DNA from: Amoebidium appalachense
Taxonomy: Eukaryota; Ichthyosporea
Length of the DNA: 64,000 bases
Direction of reading: 5' to 3'
NCBI GenBank assembly: GCA_963693365.1
Contig: CAVNZM010000017.1
Location: 5,580,001-5,644,000, forward strand
Part shown: positions 46,551-61,583 of the stretch, piece by piece
Layout: each line of letters begins with the position of its first letter
How positions within the stretch are numbered: the stretch's first letter is position 1
Made by a program: the position numbers and the translations under genes
Notes under the pieces: model-generated
Told to the model about the DNA's origin: nothing
What the model saw: only the letters and a program-made list of their open reading frames with translations
Databases searched by the model: none

Positions 46551-47627
46551 TGACCGGCCGAGCCCGCCAGATGCTGCGCATGCATGCGCAGGGACAGCAG
46601 TGACAGCAGTCAGTTTGCTTTCCAAAAGCGAACTTGAGTGACACCGAAAAACACGAATCCATTAGCCCTACAACTATAATCAGCACCATGCCCCTTGTGT
46701 ATCCTGCTGGTCCACCTACAATAGGGCAAATCGAAGTCGGTCTTACAGCAGCCATATTAGGGCACTATACGTTCTGCACTCGGATATCGATCCTGAGAGA
46801 GGAGCCCAAATTTAAAACTTATGGAGGATTTGCAACTCGAATTAACAGTAGTAGCTGTTATTTCCATTGATACGGTGATCATGAAAAAACAACAAACGTT
46901 CAACAACTACGTTCCGGGTCATGTATGCGTTACGCTATTAGACAACTATGCAAGGCCTGGGGAAGCCCGCTGGTATTCGTACAATGTGACACATGCATTG
47001 TGGAGTCTCTTTGGGACTGATGATAGTGTATGACATAGCGATGCTTGTGACACCTGCTTTCACAGTGCCACTAGAAAGTAACATGTACACGTGACACCAC
47101 AACGTGATAAAGAACTCTTCCACGCGCGCGTGTTGCAATTTCTCAACAGGGCGCATGTGGCTTTCATGAAAACGTGTTCTAGAATTATGCATCAAGGGTA
47201 CACGTTCAATGGTCACTTTGGTTGCTAGTTTGGGGGTTGGTGGTTTCACGTGGGAACAAAAGAAAGACAAGTTATGTCTGTCAGTTTCATTCACTGCGCC
47301 TGTCGTTTGCATGCATATGTCATCACGAATGTACGTCTACATAGCTCGAGTATAAATTTACGGGAGGGTGTTTGTTTGGTGTCAAATTCGGAGTGCTGTC
47401 ACTGAAAACTTTGAGAAATCTTGCCTATGCACAAGACTTGTTTCGTCTTTTGTGGGTATATACATTTATGCACACACATTACCTAGAAGAAAGAAGCAGG
47501 TAACCATTTTCAACAGGGGAAAAAAGAAGGTCTTCGTAAGGTTACGAAGTTGGCTAGAGTTTTGATGGACGGTGTAGTTTCCGACGTGTGAAGCTTAAGA
47601 TATATAGTTTAAATTTAGACGTGAACG

Positions 47628-49535
47628 ATGGCTCTCCCACGGGTTTCCAAAGCCAAAATCCCATCATCAAGCTCATCGGCGAATGCACCCCAAGCTGTGA
47701 ATAAGCATCCCCCCAAACAACAGGAGAATGAAAAATTACCGGTTGAGACTATTCCGGGAATATGGACCAAAATCCTGAATGTGGCCCAACTGGGGCGGTT
47801 TCGCTTTCTCGCCTACAGCCCCACGCAGTATGCAATGGGTGCCGCTTATGCAACCGTCCAATCCGAAGCGCCCTTTAAAACCCCCGTTTTCTTCTATGGC
47901 CTTCTCACCGTCGCACTCGCTCACGTGATGACGCATTATTTTAACGAATATTATGACTACGAATCAGATATGCGCAATAAAAACCCAAGCCCATGGACGG
48001 GGGGTTCCCGGGTTCTCACCGACGGGAAGTTGTCGCGCAGCACCGCCCTAAATATGGGTCGGCTCCTCCTATTTCTGGAAATCATTCTCCTTAGCCTATT
48101 GGCTGTATGTACAAACGACACTGTGAGCGCTTGCATTTGGTTGGTTGCCGTTTTGGCGGGAATGCAGTACAGCGCACCCCCTTTGATGACGTCACGCAGG
48201 GGTCTCGGTGAGCTTACGGTGATTTTCGTTCTGAACATATGCACACCCATCTATGGTTTCACTCTCCAAGCAAATAACCCCGTCCCTAGTATCACCACCT
48301 CTTGTCCCACCACAACCACCAACATGGTAGACACGTTTTTGCGCACTTTCCTTTTATGGAAGTCGCACAGACAGGTCGACATGTTCTGGAAGATGCTGGT
48401 AGCCACTTTGCCCATTTCCATATTTGGGTATGCCCGGATGATGGTGATGAACATGGCTGACGTCACGGCAGATGCTGAGACGGGCAAGAGGACGCTTGTG
48501 GTGCGCATAGGAATGACGGTGCGTGGATTTACCTCCCCCCCCCCCCCCCCCCCCCCCCCCGGGCCCCGGCCTCACTCCACCCCAGCACCACCACAACCAC
48601 CAGATGTACTCCTCACCATACATTAGATTTACCTTTGTATACCGTAATTCTGCTCTCTCCCTCCCTACCCCACACACCCATTCCATCTTATCTCCCACAC
48701 TTCGGGCCCTTTACCCCCTCTCCCTCCCCCCCCCCCCCCCCCCCCCTCCTCCCCCCCTCCCCCCATATCCGTCCCCCCCCTCCCCCACACACAAAAAAAA
48801 AAAAAAAAAAAATACGTCTCACCCGGGATGCCTCCTTTCCCGTTTTCCATCTTTTTATTACCCCCGACGCCAAGCTCCCTCTCGCGTTATTTCTCTCTCT
48901 CCCTCTTTATCTCGCCATCCCCTCTCCCCCTCTCTTCCTCCCCCCCGCCGCCTCCCCACCCCGCACACAAACATTGTATCCTCCCCCACTCCGCCTTCAA
49001 AGCTGCCCCTTCTGCCAGTGCATGACATGCTATCACCACAAAAGAGTTTGAGTGTGTGGCACCGGAGAGTTTTTCTTTTGGTTGAGAGGGGGGGGGGGGG
49101 GGGGGGGAAGGTTCAAGGATTAGACGAGATCGTGCAATGTTAAAAGCAGTTTTATCTTCAGTTCTTTCGAGGTGTTTAGTTGTTTTGTTTTTGTCTAGGA
49201 TAGAAGGCATGCTGAACAAACCCGCAGTGCCCGCCCCCTCCCCCTCCCCCCTCCCCTGCCCCACCCCCCCACCCCCTCCCGCCCAATATCCTCTCTCCCT
49301 TTTCCCCTCTCCCCTTATCAAAATCACCCCTGCACCTCTCTTTCTATCGGGCCAAGCTTTTCAGTGCTCATCGAATGACTGAGGCTTGCTTCTCCCCACC
49401 CACCTCCCACCCCCCCCATTTCCTTCTCTGTCTGTCTCCACACTAGCATGTGTACCCCCCCCCCCCCCCCCCCAAAAAAAAAAAAGAAAGAAAGAAAAGA
49501 AAAGAAAAGAAAAGAAAAGAAAAGAAAAGAAAGAA

Positions 49536-49570
<35 letters not shown>

Positions 49571-49896
49571 GAAAAGAAAAGAAAAGAAAAGAACAAACCA
49601 CGCAAACCGACACTCACCTACTCACCCACCCACACTGTGTAACACACTGCTCCGCTAATGAAGAAATAAAAATACCAATGTGGTTACTGATACCCGTACA
49701 TACTTGTATGCACACACCCAGGCATACATGCATGAAATTTGCCCTCCCCTGTATTTGCATGCTGCATGATGATTTTCACGAGGGCTGCACTCACACATCA
49801 CACCACACACAACGCACAACACAACACAACACAACACAACACAACACAACACAACCCACGCCCGGCACACCACACACACACACGCACGCGCGCGCG

Positions 49897-49958
<62 letters not shown>

Positions 49959-50071
49959 CACACGCAAAGGGAGGGTACATAATGCACCAGGCACGACGCA
50001 CAACACAACACCCACACATACACAACACCTACACACCCACCCACCCACCCACACCCACCGTGACCCACACA

Positions 50072-50107
<36 letters not shown>

Positions 50108-50175
50108 CTCACACACACATCCCCCCCTCCCCCCCTCCCCCCCTCCCCCCACACACACACACATCCCCCCTTCGT

Positions 50176-50249
<74 letters not shown>

Positions 50250-50878
50250 CACCCACACAATATCCACACACACGCAACACCCACACACACACATCTCCCC
50301 CCTCCCCCCCCGCCCTCGCACAACACGTACACACACATCCTGGCCCCCCTCCCTCCCCCCCCCCCCCCCCCCCTCCGCCGCCGCCCACCCACCACACACA
50401 GGCAAGCAAATACCTCTACGTTGCTCTTCAAGTGGTCGGCTACATCACCACCCTCGTTCTATTTTTGGCCCCAAGTCTGAACATCGACCTCTCCACACAC
50501 ACCTTTTTCTTCCTCCTTCTATCCCTCCCCATGTCTATTTTGGTTTCATATCTCCTCTTCCGCCCATTTTGGGTTTTTGAACTTCCTTTTTGGGCAACTC
50601 AACACAACGCTGCTGTTATGTTGGCCGGTTATCTCGGCGCAATTCTATCCAACACAAAAACCTATTTTGATGAGGGCGAATTTTCGGAGAACACCTCCCG
50701 GGATGGGTCTAGGGTGTGGTCGGTATGGGGGGTATCGTTGGCTCTGTGGCTTCCATTGGTGCTTGTGGGGGTGACACTTCCTAATATGGTAATAGAGACG
50801 TGGGTACGCGCTTATGCAACAAGACGTCGTATCCGAAAGCTAAAAATGTTAAAAGCTGCACCGAAAAGACGTGGGTGA
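47628..50878 (+). CDS. UbiA-family membrane prenyltransferase, two exons
   Basis: Exon 1 is 47628-48518 and exon 2 is 50402-50878, phase 0, 455 residues. UbiA enzymes transfer a polyprenyl chain to an aromatic or related acceptor using Mg-bound prenyl diphosphate in the membrane. Both Asp-rich motifs are present: NEYYDYESD (about residues 106-114, NxxxDxxxD) and [13 protein letters not shown] (about 278-290, DxxxD). About eight or nine hydrophobic segments alternate with them. The order and the [17 protein letters not shown] loop resemble MenA/UBIAD1-type prenyltransferases, but the acceptor cannot be read from sequence. The N-terminal 45 residues are Ser/Pro/Lys-rich and could be a targeting region. 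The intron is almost wholly C runs, CA repeats and an AAAAG array, ending CCACACACAG. The C-terminus is very basic ([18 protein letters not shown]). A decayed copy of the exon 2 start lies at 54.03 kb. Confidence 0.88.
49493..49600. repeat. (AAAAG)n/(AAAG)n array in the UbiA intron
   Basis: AAAAG pentamers grading into AAAG tetramers and back, directly after a C run and A run. A similar array (TTTTC/TTTCC) occurs at 58930-59015. Confidence 0.9.
49811..49857. repeat. (ACAAC)n pentanucleotide repeat
   Basis: About eight perfect ACAAC units in the UbiA intron, followed by CA and CG-rich repeats. Confidence 0.9.
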
Positions 50879-51205
50879 AATTATCAAACCATAATCATCA
50901 TGTAACATACGTATTCTGTGTTGGAATGTGAAATTACTTGAACATTAGTCACGTCGGTTGTTTGTTATCAAAAGTATTGAGAATCATTGTTTGAATGATG
51001 CATATGTAGTACGTAGGGGGCCCCCCGGCCAACTCGGCCTTTTTCCACAACGGGGCCATTTGGTCCGTACCCTGGGAGTGTGAATTGTTCATGGCATTGT
51101 AAATGCATATCATAAGTTCGAGATTACTATTGAATGTCACGTAATAAGTTTTTTTATTACATTTCTGAGAAATCTGTGAGATCTCGTTTGTTAAGAGAAT
51201 ACTTC

Positions 51206-51211
51206 AATAAA
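51206..51211 (+). terminator. Candidate poly-A signal of UbiA
   Basis: AATAAA about 330 nt after the stop. The same hexamer is kept in the duplicated flank near 54298, in a matching context (TTTCAATAAA). Confidence 0.4.
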
Positions 51212-51581
51212 GTCAATTAATAAGAAAATATTTGATTATATGCAACATGCAGAGTAAGGAGCCCAGGCTGTACATATGTATCGACATCTGCGCCTCACAT
51301 CATACTCGTGAAGCCTTACAGACACCACATCCATGAAGGATTCGTCTCACACTATCATGTGACGGGTTGAACTTTGGGGGGGCTCAAGTGTGAAATGGTG
51401 CCTGTTTTCTGTTATTTGAGTCTTGTTGGGTGCTTGGTTGTGGGACGGGCACGGAGTTGAACAGGCATTAGAGCTCGGTGGGGAAGAGAGAGGGAGGGAG
51501 GGAAGTTATGCCCATGTTGTGATTTTTTTCTTATTGGACTTCCAAAACTTGAAGCCATTAGCAACATCATTGGTGAATTTA

Positions 51582-51639
<58 letters not shown>

Positions 51640-51727
51640 ACCCACCTACACAAACATACACAAACACACACGCGCGCACACACACACATGCATACGCACA
51701 CGCACAGCAGTCACACACACGCACATG

Positions 51728-51806
<79 letters not shown>

Positions 51807-52031
51807 ATAAAAAAATAAAGCCTTATGTCACACGGTGACCTGTTCGTAAAGCTTATACTGTAACCCGTGTTCACGTTCAGCATTGTGTATGCACAATGTA
51901 ACCCCACAAGCCCCTCCCCTGCCCCCTGCCCCTCCCCTGCCCCCTCCCCCTCCCCTCCCCCCCCCCCCCCCCCCCCCCCCCACCCACCCACCCACCGCCA
52001 CCACCACTGCCACCACTGTGCACCACCACCA

Positions 52032-52102
<71 letters not shown>

Positions 52103-52609
52103 ACACCAACATGTGCACACACACACCCATGCACACATACACATCATGAGCCACCGCCACCACCACCACGGCCCACCCCATACCGTATCCCCTCCCCGAC
52201 CTGCCCACCCCAATCTGGCAACTAAGTGTCGTAATACCCCTCACAAACAACCGAACGCTGAAGGATCTCAGTATATGCATTGCCAAATGAGGGTACTTAT
52301 GTTCTTAAGAACTGTTTTACCACGTGCATGACATTGTGGTTCTACATATATTTTCTAGTTTTCACCCTTACACCCAGAAGTTTCTATCAACTCAACTGAT
52401 CTAAGCTTCTACCTCAGCATTGAATTCCAGTCATGACGAATATCATGGGTTAAATTTACTAACTTGTCATGATTACTTGAATAACAGAGTTTCCTCAAGT
52501 ATACATTAAGTCGTCGTCGCCGTGCCTTAGTTATGTTGAAATCTCTGATATAGCAAAAGCCATAATTCCCGATCAGTATATTCAGTAACTTAGTCACTAT
52601 GAGGTCATC

Positions 52610-52830
52610 AACAAAACACAAACGGTTGATAAGCAACATGCAGAGTACTAAGGAGCCCCTCTGCAACTTCGCCTCAAATCTTGTTTGTAAAGGCACAGAC
52701 ACCCAATCGAATATTTGAAGCATTTGCATCAAACTACGGTGACAGGTTAAACGTTTTAAAGCTCAGGTGTGGAATAATACCTTTTCTTTTTATCAAAGCC
52801 TTTTAGGGCTTTCCAAAGGATTGTGGGACG
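52610..52830. repeat. Third, most diverged copy of the UbiA 3' flank
   Basis: GCAACATGCAGAGTAC, AAGGAGCCCCTCTGC, CACAGACACC, GACAGGTTAAACGTTT and CTTTTAGGGC follow the order of the flank at 51243-51440, with many changes. Confidence 0.5.
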
Positions 52831-52999
52831 TACTGGATATTTTTGGCACGGATTCCCACAGGCATTATATGCTGTAGCGACAGCTGCACGTGTAATCAAT
52901 AAGGGAGAGAACTGAAAAGGGGAACCTAAATTTAACGCAGTCAACCCCCATTGTGATTGCCTTCCACATCTTCAAATCAATACAAAAGCTATCTATAGG

Positions 53000-54560
<1,561 letters not shown>

Positions 54561-54648
54561 GCTCCCCCCCCCCCCCCCTCCCCCTATTTCAATGGGAGGG
54601 GTACGCACACCGGGGGGGGGGGGGGGTCGGGTCGGAAAGTTCAAACTG

Positions 54649-54727
54649 AGTGGGTGTATCAGCAGTGGGTGTATCAGCAGTGGGTGTATCAGCAGTGGGT
54701 GTATCAGCAGTGGGTGTATCAGCAGTG
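54649..54727. repeat. 15-bp minisatellite
   Basis: Five perfect copies of AGTGGGTGTATCAGC, with a further stray unit at about 54780-54796. Confidence 0.9.
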
Positions 54728-55394
54728 TGAGCGCGTGACATGTGTCACCGTGACGGTGTGTGTGCTTACCACTGTTTCCGGGTGTATCAGCAGTGCGATT
54801 GCCAGGAAGCTAAGATTGATCATGAGGAGACTCTGAGGTGCCGGGGCGGATGCCATCGGATAGACAGGGGGGGGGGGGGGGGGGGAGGGGAGGCGGGGGT
54901 CACGCGCTGGGGATGGGATGGAGGGATGGGGTTTGGGAGAGGGCAATGACGCTACCGAAAATGCAGGGTGTCGCTAAAAATAGAAAGATAAAATAGAATT
55001 TCTCCCGGCCGTGGTTTGGAGACAAGTCCTTTTCGGTTGATCAAAACTTAGAAGAAGTATTACGCAAGCCACGTGTTTTAACGGCGGTGTTCAACTTCGT
55101 GATGTGTGTGGCTGTGTGTGTTGGGGGGGGGGGGGGGGAGGGGGGGGAGTGGGGAAGGGAGGGGAGGGGAGAGGGGGGAGGAAGGGGGGCCCCGGGGGGG
55201 GGGGGGGAGGGGGGGGGGGGGAGTGGGTTTTCCTAATATTAGTGGCCCGTTTGCAGTTCATGTGCTGGAAAGTGAACCAGCGCTTTGTGTGTAATTACCA
55301 TCAAAATGTCTCCGAGTCAATGGTAGCGATGGCGCACGCACACATGCAAAGACACACACACACACACACACGCACGCACGCACGCACGCACACA

Positions 55395-55429
<35 letters not shown>

Positions 55430-55490
55430 GCGCACGCACGCACGCCCGCCCGCCCGCCCGCCCGCCCGCCCGCACGCACGCACGCCCGCC

Positions 55491-55534
<44 letters not shown>

Positions 55535-56275
55535 CACACGCACACACACGCACACACACACACGCACACACACACGCACACACACACGCAGGTGCATGCT
55601 CATATTTTTGGTATTGGTTCCTACTATTCTCTTGTTGAGATGTGACTCACTGATGTTGAACATGGAACGATCTAGTTGGACTGGGACGCTGCTAGCGCTC
55701 GACCATTATCGTGATGATACGTACCGTTTCTAGGAAACGTATGGATAGTGGAAAGAGGTGTGCAAAAGTTTGCCCCCCTTTGAGAGGTGCGAGTTTCACC
55801 AATGAACGCGTTAAAGGTTACCCGGAAAGGGCTCGAAAAGTTTAAACCTATATTTTAGCTGAATAAATTTGCGTCCAAATGGAAATTTATACATGCGTAA
55901 GTTATTATTGAACCCCACATAGCATAACTTCAAGATCACATTTTTACGTGTATTAGATATCGTTTTGCTCAAACTGAAGGAGTGTAAATTTGTTCTATTA
56001 CTGCTGTCACGGACTGGTGGTAGGCTACTGGTGGTAACGTAAGACACCAACCATCCACACTGAGTGGCGGACTCACGCACCACAGTGCAACATTTGAGTT
56101 TTTGAATATGATAATGGTCTCTATACAGTGTTGCTGATAATGATTTAACATCGAATCTAAACTGTTCTACGTCTTTAGCTAAAGGTTAGTGGGGTCACGT
56201 CACTCTCACTTGAAGCATTTGCAAGCACACCAGACAATCCCCTTTCCAGTTTCACACTTTTTTTACAGATGCAAC

Positions 56276-57589
56276 ATGGATCCAGCACAAAATCTACCAA
56301 AGGATGTACTGATCATTTCCACAAGAAACCCATACGATCCCACACAGACAATAACCATTCCCCGTCGCAACCCCAACAAGCAAAATAACATCATCTGGTT
56401 GAGAGAATTCGAAGCAAACCTTATACAGCAACAACAGCTAGAAACCCCTCCTCCTTCGTCCCCACCCTCTTCCCCACCCACAAGCACGAGCGCAAGCAGG
56501 TCTTTTAGTTTTAGATTAGGCTACAGCACACGTCCACGTGCCGCTTCCGAGCAACCACTACCTAACAACACCCACCTGTCAACGGAAGATGATACCAAGA
56601 ATAACCCAAGATCCGCCCCTGGGTCACCCATGTTTTTCCGCAAGAGAACGGCTTCGGCAGAGCCAACAACTGATTCCGGCCACACATCCCCACGGCTCCC
56701 CAGCCTTACATCCCATTCACACACTACCGAAAGACGTACGTCACCGCTTACAAAAGATCCGACATCACAATCAGCGTTTCAGAAGTTCTTTGGAACATTG
56801 AACAGAGCAGGACCGAAAACAACAGACGACGCACCTTCTTCCCCAAACATGTCAAGAAGAAAGCAACAACAACAACCGGCACCAATTTCCCTTTCTCCCA
56901 GCCCAAGCTCTGAGACCCCCGCTGAGCCATCATCACCATCACTTACAGATGAAAATTCAACGGGGAGTTTGAAGTCCCCCCCGTCACCAAGTCAACTATC
57001 GGGCACGGGATCGTTTTCCAGCTCATCCTTGCACAGACCTATATCCGCCTCCCGGTCTACCCAGCTTTCTCGCTTTGCTTCAGAACCCCAAAGTTTTGGC
57101 CTAGGTACCCTTACAGCTGGCGCCTGCGAAGATTCGGCGGACAACTCAAGTTTGAACGCCATGTCGAGTAAATTGTCTGAAGGGGATGTGAGGAGAAGTG
57201 TTTCCAAGGGAAGCGTTGTTCGTTTCAATGTTTCGGATCTTGAGAGTGTTTCTGTTGGAAAACCAGCGAGTAGACGGGAGTCTAACGAGAGTTTATACCG
57301 GATAAACGGGGTAAAAGGCTCACCTAGAAACTCGGTTTCCCTACCGCGGATTGAAAACATTTCCATTGACAACCAGTGGGACAACTCTGTGTGTGTGTGT
57401 GGACAACACCAAAACGGGGTAATGTGCGCGAAACATAGAAATGGCGAGGAGGCCAAAAACACCACCCAACAGAATGGGGATGGGTCAACATTGAAAAAGA
57501 CAAAGCCCCGGAGCCGCGTTGGCTCTGTTGTGGATACGATCGGGAGTTTAATAAATGGGCTGCCGAAAACGGACGTGCAGGCCGCTTGA
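56276..57589 (+). CDS. Ser/Pro/Thr-rich, probably disordered protein of unknown function
   Basis: A single open frame of 437 codons from ATG 56276 to TGA. The codon content is varied and not repeat-derived, so it is very likely real. The start has a mostly polar segment (DVLIISTRNPYDPTQTITIP, then NIIWLREFEANLIQQQQ). It continues with long Ser/Pro/Thr tracts and possible basophilic-kinase/14-3-3 sites (RKRTASAEP, RRSVSKGS, RRESNES), and a short conserved-looking FQKFFGTLNRA. The end, SRVGSVVDTIGSLINGLPK, could be amphipathic. No enzyme domain, signal peptide or membrane span. A TTTTTTTACAG just before the ATG suggests a 5'-UTR intron, so the frame upstream of 56276 is probably intronic. Not recognised; perhaps a phosphorylated scaffold or cytoskeletal regulator, which is inference only. 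Confidence 0.7.
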   Translation: MDPAQNLPKDVLIISTRNPYDPTQTITIPRRNPNKQNNIIWLREFEANLIQQQQLETPPPSSPPSSPPTSTSASRSFSFRLGYSTRPRAASEQPLPNNTHLSTEDDTKNNPRSAPGSPMFFRKRTASAEPTTDSGHTSPRLPSLTSHSHTTERRTSPLTKDPTSQSAFQKFFGTLNRAGPKTTDDAPSSPNMSRRKQQQQPAPISLSPSPSSETPAEPSSPSLTDENSTGSLKSPPSPSQLSGTGSFSSSSLHRPISASRSTQLSRFASEPQSFGLGTLTAGACEDSADNSSLNAMSSKLSEGDVRRSVSKGSVVRFNVSDLESVSVGKPASRRESNESLYRINGVKGSPRNSVSLPRIENISIDNQWDNSVCVCGQHQNGVMCAKHRNGEEAKNTTQQNGDGSTLKKTKPRSRVGSVVDTIGSLINGLPKTDVQAA

Positions 57590-57746
57590 GAAGCCACCAA
57601 CTCAGCTTGGAAATCATTGTGAGTCTCTCCCCCCCTCCCCCCCCCCCCCTCCCCTCCCCCCCCCTTTCCCTCTCCCCCTCCCCTCCCCCCCCCTCTCCCC
57701 TCCCCCCCCCGGCTCCCCGCTCCCCGCTCCCCCTCTTCCTCCACCT

Positions 57747-57836
57747 TTGATGCATATCCTTTTTGTATGCTTTGCAAAAATATGCGCTGTGTTGTCCGTC
57801 ATTAATGTCACTTGGTGCTCTGAAACACATTTTACC
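57747..57836. repeat. Family A copy A10, inverted
   Basis: On the minus strand: GTAAAATGTGTTTCAGAGCA, then GGACAACACAGCGCAT and TTTTGCAAAGCATAC, matching module 1. It is followed on the plus strand by C runs. Its orientation relative to the plus-strand Ser-rich gene is the same as that of the other genic copies. Confidence 0.55.
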
Positions 57837-58009
57837 CCCCCATTCCCCCCCCCCCCCCCCCCTCCCCCCCCCCGCCCAAAAAAAAAAAAAAAAAAAACTA
57901 AAAATTAAAAACCACCCCCTCAAGAGGATGGGCTGGCGTTCTGATATATATGCTCCTTGTGTGTGTTTTTACATCTGCCCTGTCGTGAACCGTGTACTTT
58001 TAACTCTGT

Positions 58010-58015
58010 AATAAA
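58010..58015 (+). terminator. Candidate poly-A signal of the Ser-rich gene
   Basis: AATAAA about 420 nt after the stop codon. Position is plausible; use is not demonstrated. Confidence 0.35.
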
Positions 58016-58575
58016 TCCTTTCCCCCCTTCCCCCCGATTCCTTTCCTCATACACACAGACACATATATGAGCGAGCACACACACACGCATGCACGCACGC
58101 ACGCATGCACGCACACACACACACACAAATACCCCCTTCTTTCTTCTAGATCGGTGTTCACCGTGTCTAAACGAGGTAGTTTTCACGATTGGCATTTTGG
58201 GCCGGGGCGGTGGTAGGGTGGCGGCTAAGAAAAAGGTCGGGGGAGAGGGAGGGAAAGGAGGGGGGCGGGAGGGGAGGGGAGGGGGGAGGAGGGGGAGGGG
58301 AGGGAAGGGGAGGGCTTAATTCAAAAGGGTGGATGGGGTATTAGAGCTATGGGCAGGTTAGGGGCAGGGAAGAACGGAGAGCACATATTTCATTTACTTA
58401 ACAACCATTTGGTAGATTGGCCTGGACATAAATCCCCCCCCCCCCCCCCCCCCCCCCCCCCCAGTGTCACTTCGTACCGTATGAGCATTCTTAGGTTACA
58501 TGCACAGGCACAGGCACAGGCACAGACACGCACGTGTGGGCGCGTGCGCACACACACACACACACGCACACACGC

Positions 58576-58622
<47 letters not shown>

Positions 58623-59792
58623 ACACACACACACACACACACACTCGTGGCACACCCACCCACCCACACACACACACACACGCACACGCACACATGCTTC
58701 ACCCCTCCGCCTCTAAACCTGCTCATTCCGTAACCATGTATATGCTTCGTTTTCCCATGTTCTCCCCTGTACCTTATTCGACTATGGGGTTCTCAAATTT
58801 TAACTTATACTTTAAACTTTAACTTTAACCACAGGAACTGATCGTTCAAATTGATTAACTGCTATCACGATGCTGAGAGGTGGGGAGTCGGCCGCAGTTG
58901 GATTTTAATTCGGTATGCCGGCGACTTTGTTCCCTTTTTTCTTTTCTTTTCTTTCCTTTCCTTTTCTTTTCTTTTCTTTCCTTTCCTTTCCTTTCCTTTC
59001 TTTTCTTTTCTTCCATTCCTTTTTTAGGCCCTTTCTCTTCAACTGCAAAGCGCTCTCTTCTTCTCATTTAGGCATCTATACTTAGCAATGTTTTCGTTGG
59101 GAGTTTGTGATTTGTTTGATTAGGATAAATGCGTGCGGTTGTTGTACTGACAAGTAATGTAATGTGCACACACAGTTACGTGCGCGCGCACGCACGCACA
59201 CACACGCACACACACTTGCACACACACACACATACCCACCCACCCACCCACCCACACATACACGCACACACGCTGGCACACCCACCCACCCACATACGTA
59301 TACACAAACATGCACACACGTACGCGCACACCCCCACGCGCGCGCCCCCACACACACACATTCACATACAAATACACACATAAACTATACACATGCCACA
59401 CTCATGCACACATTCAGCGTGTTCACAAATCTGCGTGACACACACGTACAAACTCACACACACGCGCAAACACACACGCATACACACACGAGTTTCTGCT
59501 CCTTGAATTAATATTTGAGTTGCTTTAGCATTTTCATGTGTCATTCATTGACTTACACTTAGGTACGGTCTTAGTTATTTTGGCCCTACAATGGTAAATG
59601 TATTGCATAGATTTTCTCCACCGTGAATTCAGTAGCCAAATGGCCGTTTAAACCAAGAAATACCAAAAAATTTAGTTTGCCGTATCCATGTATTAGATTG
59701 TTAATTGCCGTACCGTTTGTCGGTTTTGTACAGATACTGTTAATTTGGTCGATTTAGAGTAAAGACTGAGCCAAGAAAATTGTCATGATGTA

Positions 59793-59824
<32 letters not shown>

Positions 59825-59837
59825 AGCCCTCCTCCTA

Positions 59838-59965
59838 GGGATGAGCTCTGCTATAGTGCTGCATACTGGGTGTGTAGCTGATGTACGAATACTTGAATGT
59901 TTGCCTTTGCATGTGTCCTGCTCTGCAGTGTTTCACATCGTGTAGTTGTACTTCGTACCGTGTTC

Positions 59966-59968
<3 letters not shown>
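59838..59968. repeat. Family A copy A9, inverted
   Basis: On the minus strand: GAACACGGTACGAAGTACAA, CTACACGATGTGAAACACTG, GGACACATGCAAAGGCAAAC and GCAGAGCTCATCCC. A C run (59967-60004) follows on the plus strand. It is not inside a gene I can identify. Confidence 0.8.
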
Positions 59969-60004
<36 letters not shown>

Positions 60005-60218
60005 ACCCCACCACCACCACCACCACAAACAAAAAAAACGAAAAAAAAACACCATCGATATCCCCATCTCCAAGCTTCCAAGCCCTTGATGTTTGGCATG
60101 TCACCCTGCTCGTTCGATCGTTGAGATTTCGATTTTCTTATTGGCATCACACATAATATGCACACGAGGCACACACATATCTGTGGGTCTATTGTATTTT
60201 GTGTATGGGTGATTGCAA

Positions 60219-60264
<46 letters not shown>

Positions 60265-60293
60265 GTGTGTGTGTGTGTTTGTGTGTGTGTACA

Positions 60294-60328
<35 letters not shown>

Positions 60329-60426
60329 TGAAAGGGCTTCCTGTTGCCTGCGACTCCCCCTCGGTCTGTCCATCCCTCCAGGTCCACCATTGTTTTTCCT
60401 ATCCGCGTAGTCCCCCTGCCCCGCTC

Positions 60427-60459
<33 letters not shown>

Positions 60460-61077
60460 ACCCCCACCAAACACATACACACAAACACCCCATGGCCACC
60501 CACCCACCCACCCACCCAACAACATGCATGTACACACACACCACCCTTCGTGAGAACACACACGTGTGTGTAACAGGAATTGCGGGACTCTGAGTTTGAG
60601 GTAGATATTCATATCATGTAGTATTTATGAGAAACTCCACAACTTTAGTCATGAAATTGCTACATATGTATAGCATTTTTTCTTTTCTAATATATATGCT
60701 CTATTTCGGGCCAGCCGAAAGAACCAAATGCAAAGAAAACTAGAAACACATTAACCGTATATTGTCAGGTTCCTTTAAACCCTCCCCCCCCCCCCCCCCC
60801 CCCCCCCCATATAAAACATTTAAAAAAATAAAAATAATGCTTGCTTGCATACACGATCCCTCCGATCCATGGCCAAACAAACGCAATGCACCTACGAATT
60901 CCTAACAGTAAAACACGGGTAAATAAACTAATATGGTGATGTGTTGTGCGTTGCATTCGAAAGAAAGAAGCCAACAGAGGCGAACAACAGAGAAATCACA
61001 ATTGATATGTCGCAGGGAGAGTGCAGGAAGGGAAAAGGATCGACCGAAAAAGTGCCTGGGAAAAATAAAGGCAGCAA

Positions 61078-61137
<60 letters not shown>

Positions 61138-61583
61138 AATCCCACCATCCAACCCATTTAACGTCTTTCACACCAATCATCTCGTACCCAAAACAGAGTG
61201 TTTGAAAAGAAATAAAGGAAACGGCCAATTTTTCTTGGGAAGAGAACAAGAAAACAAGACGCATGTAAAGCATCTACCCAAGTTCAAAGAATTCAATCAC
61301 TCAATCTCTTTCCCTATTGACAGCCGTTACATCTTCACAAAACAAACATTCGGCAGTTTAGGTGACTGACATTTAGCGAATTAAAACATCAGCTTGGCAG
61401 ATTGACATATTTATGATCACACCAATTATTCTGCGCTCAACACACATTGCTAATCATTTTAATGTAACACCAAAAAAGCACACGTCAAGAGTATGCAATT
61501 GGTCTTGCCCATTTATGGTGCAATCCTATTTTGGACATTGCACGACTTCCATAAATGGAATTCTTGAAAAAATGACATGGACA

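Larger units (their letters stand above)
43748..47627. other. Intergenic region between the exonuclease gene and UbiA
   Basis: Contains a 50-nt G run (43828-43877), a possible poly-A signal AATAAA at 44104-44109 for the exonuclease gene, a TG/TGCG repeat at 44180-44400, and G/C-rich blocks at 45010-45390 and 45480-45670. Mostly unique sequence from 45700 to 47600. No protein recognised. The right copy of the 26-bp repeat is at 46525-46550. Confidence 0.5.
57590..61583. other. Intergenic and 3'-UTR region, repeat-rich
   Basis: Contains the probable 3' UTR of the Ser-rich gene, with a possible GTGAGT donor at 57620 and an AATAAA at 58010-58015; C runs with adjoining A runs (57840-57897, 61079-61135); (CA)n/(ACGC)n blocks (58540-58700, 59170-59490); a TTTTC array (58930-59015); and family A copies. 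59500-59760 and 61140-61560 are unique but show no gene I recognise. Confidence 0.5.

Noticed and set aside
52409-52732. Minus-strand frame of 107 residues with varied codons
   Set aside because: It lies in a diverged copy of the UbiA 3' flank that is non-coding in the other copies, and it resembles no family I know.
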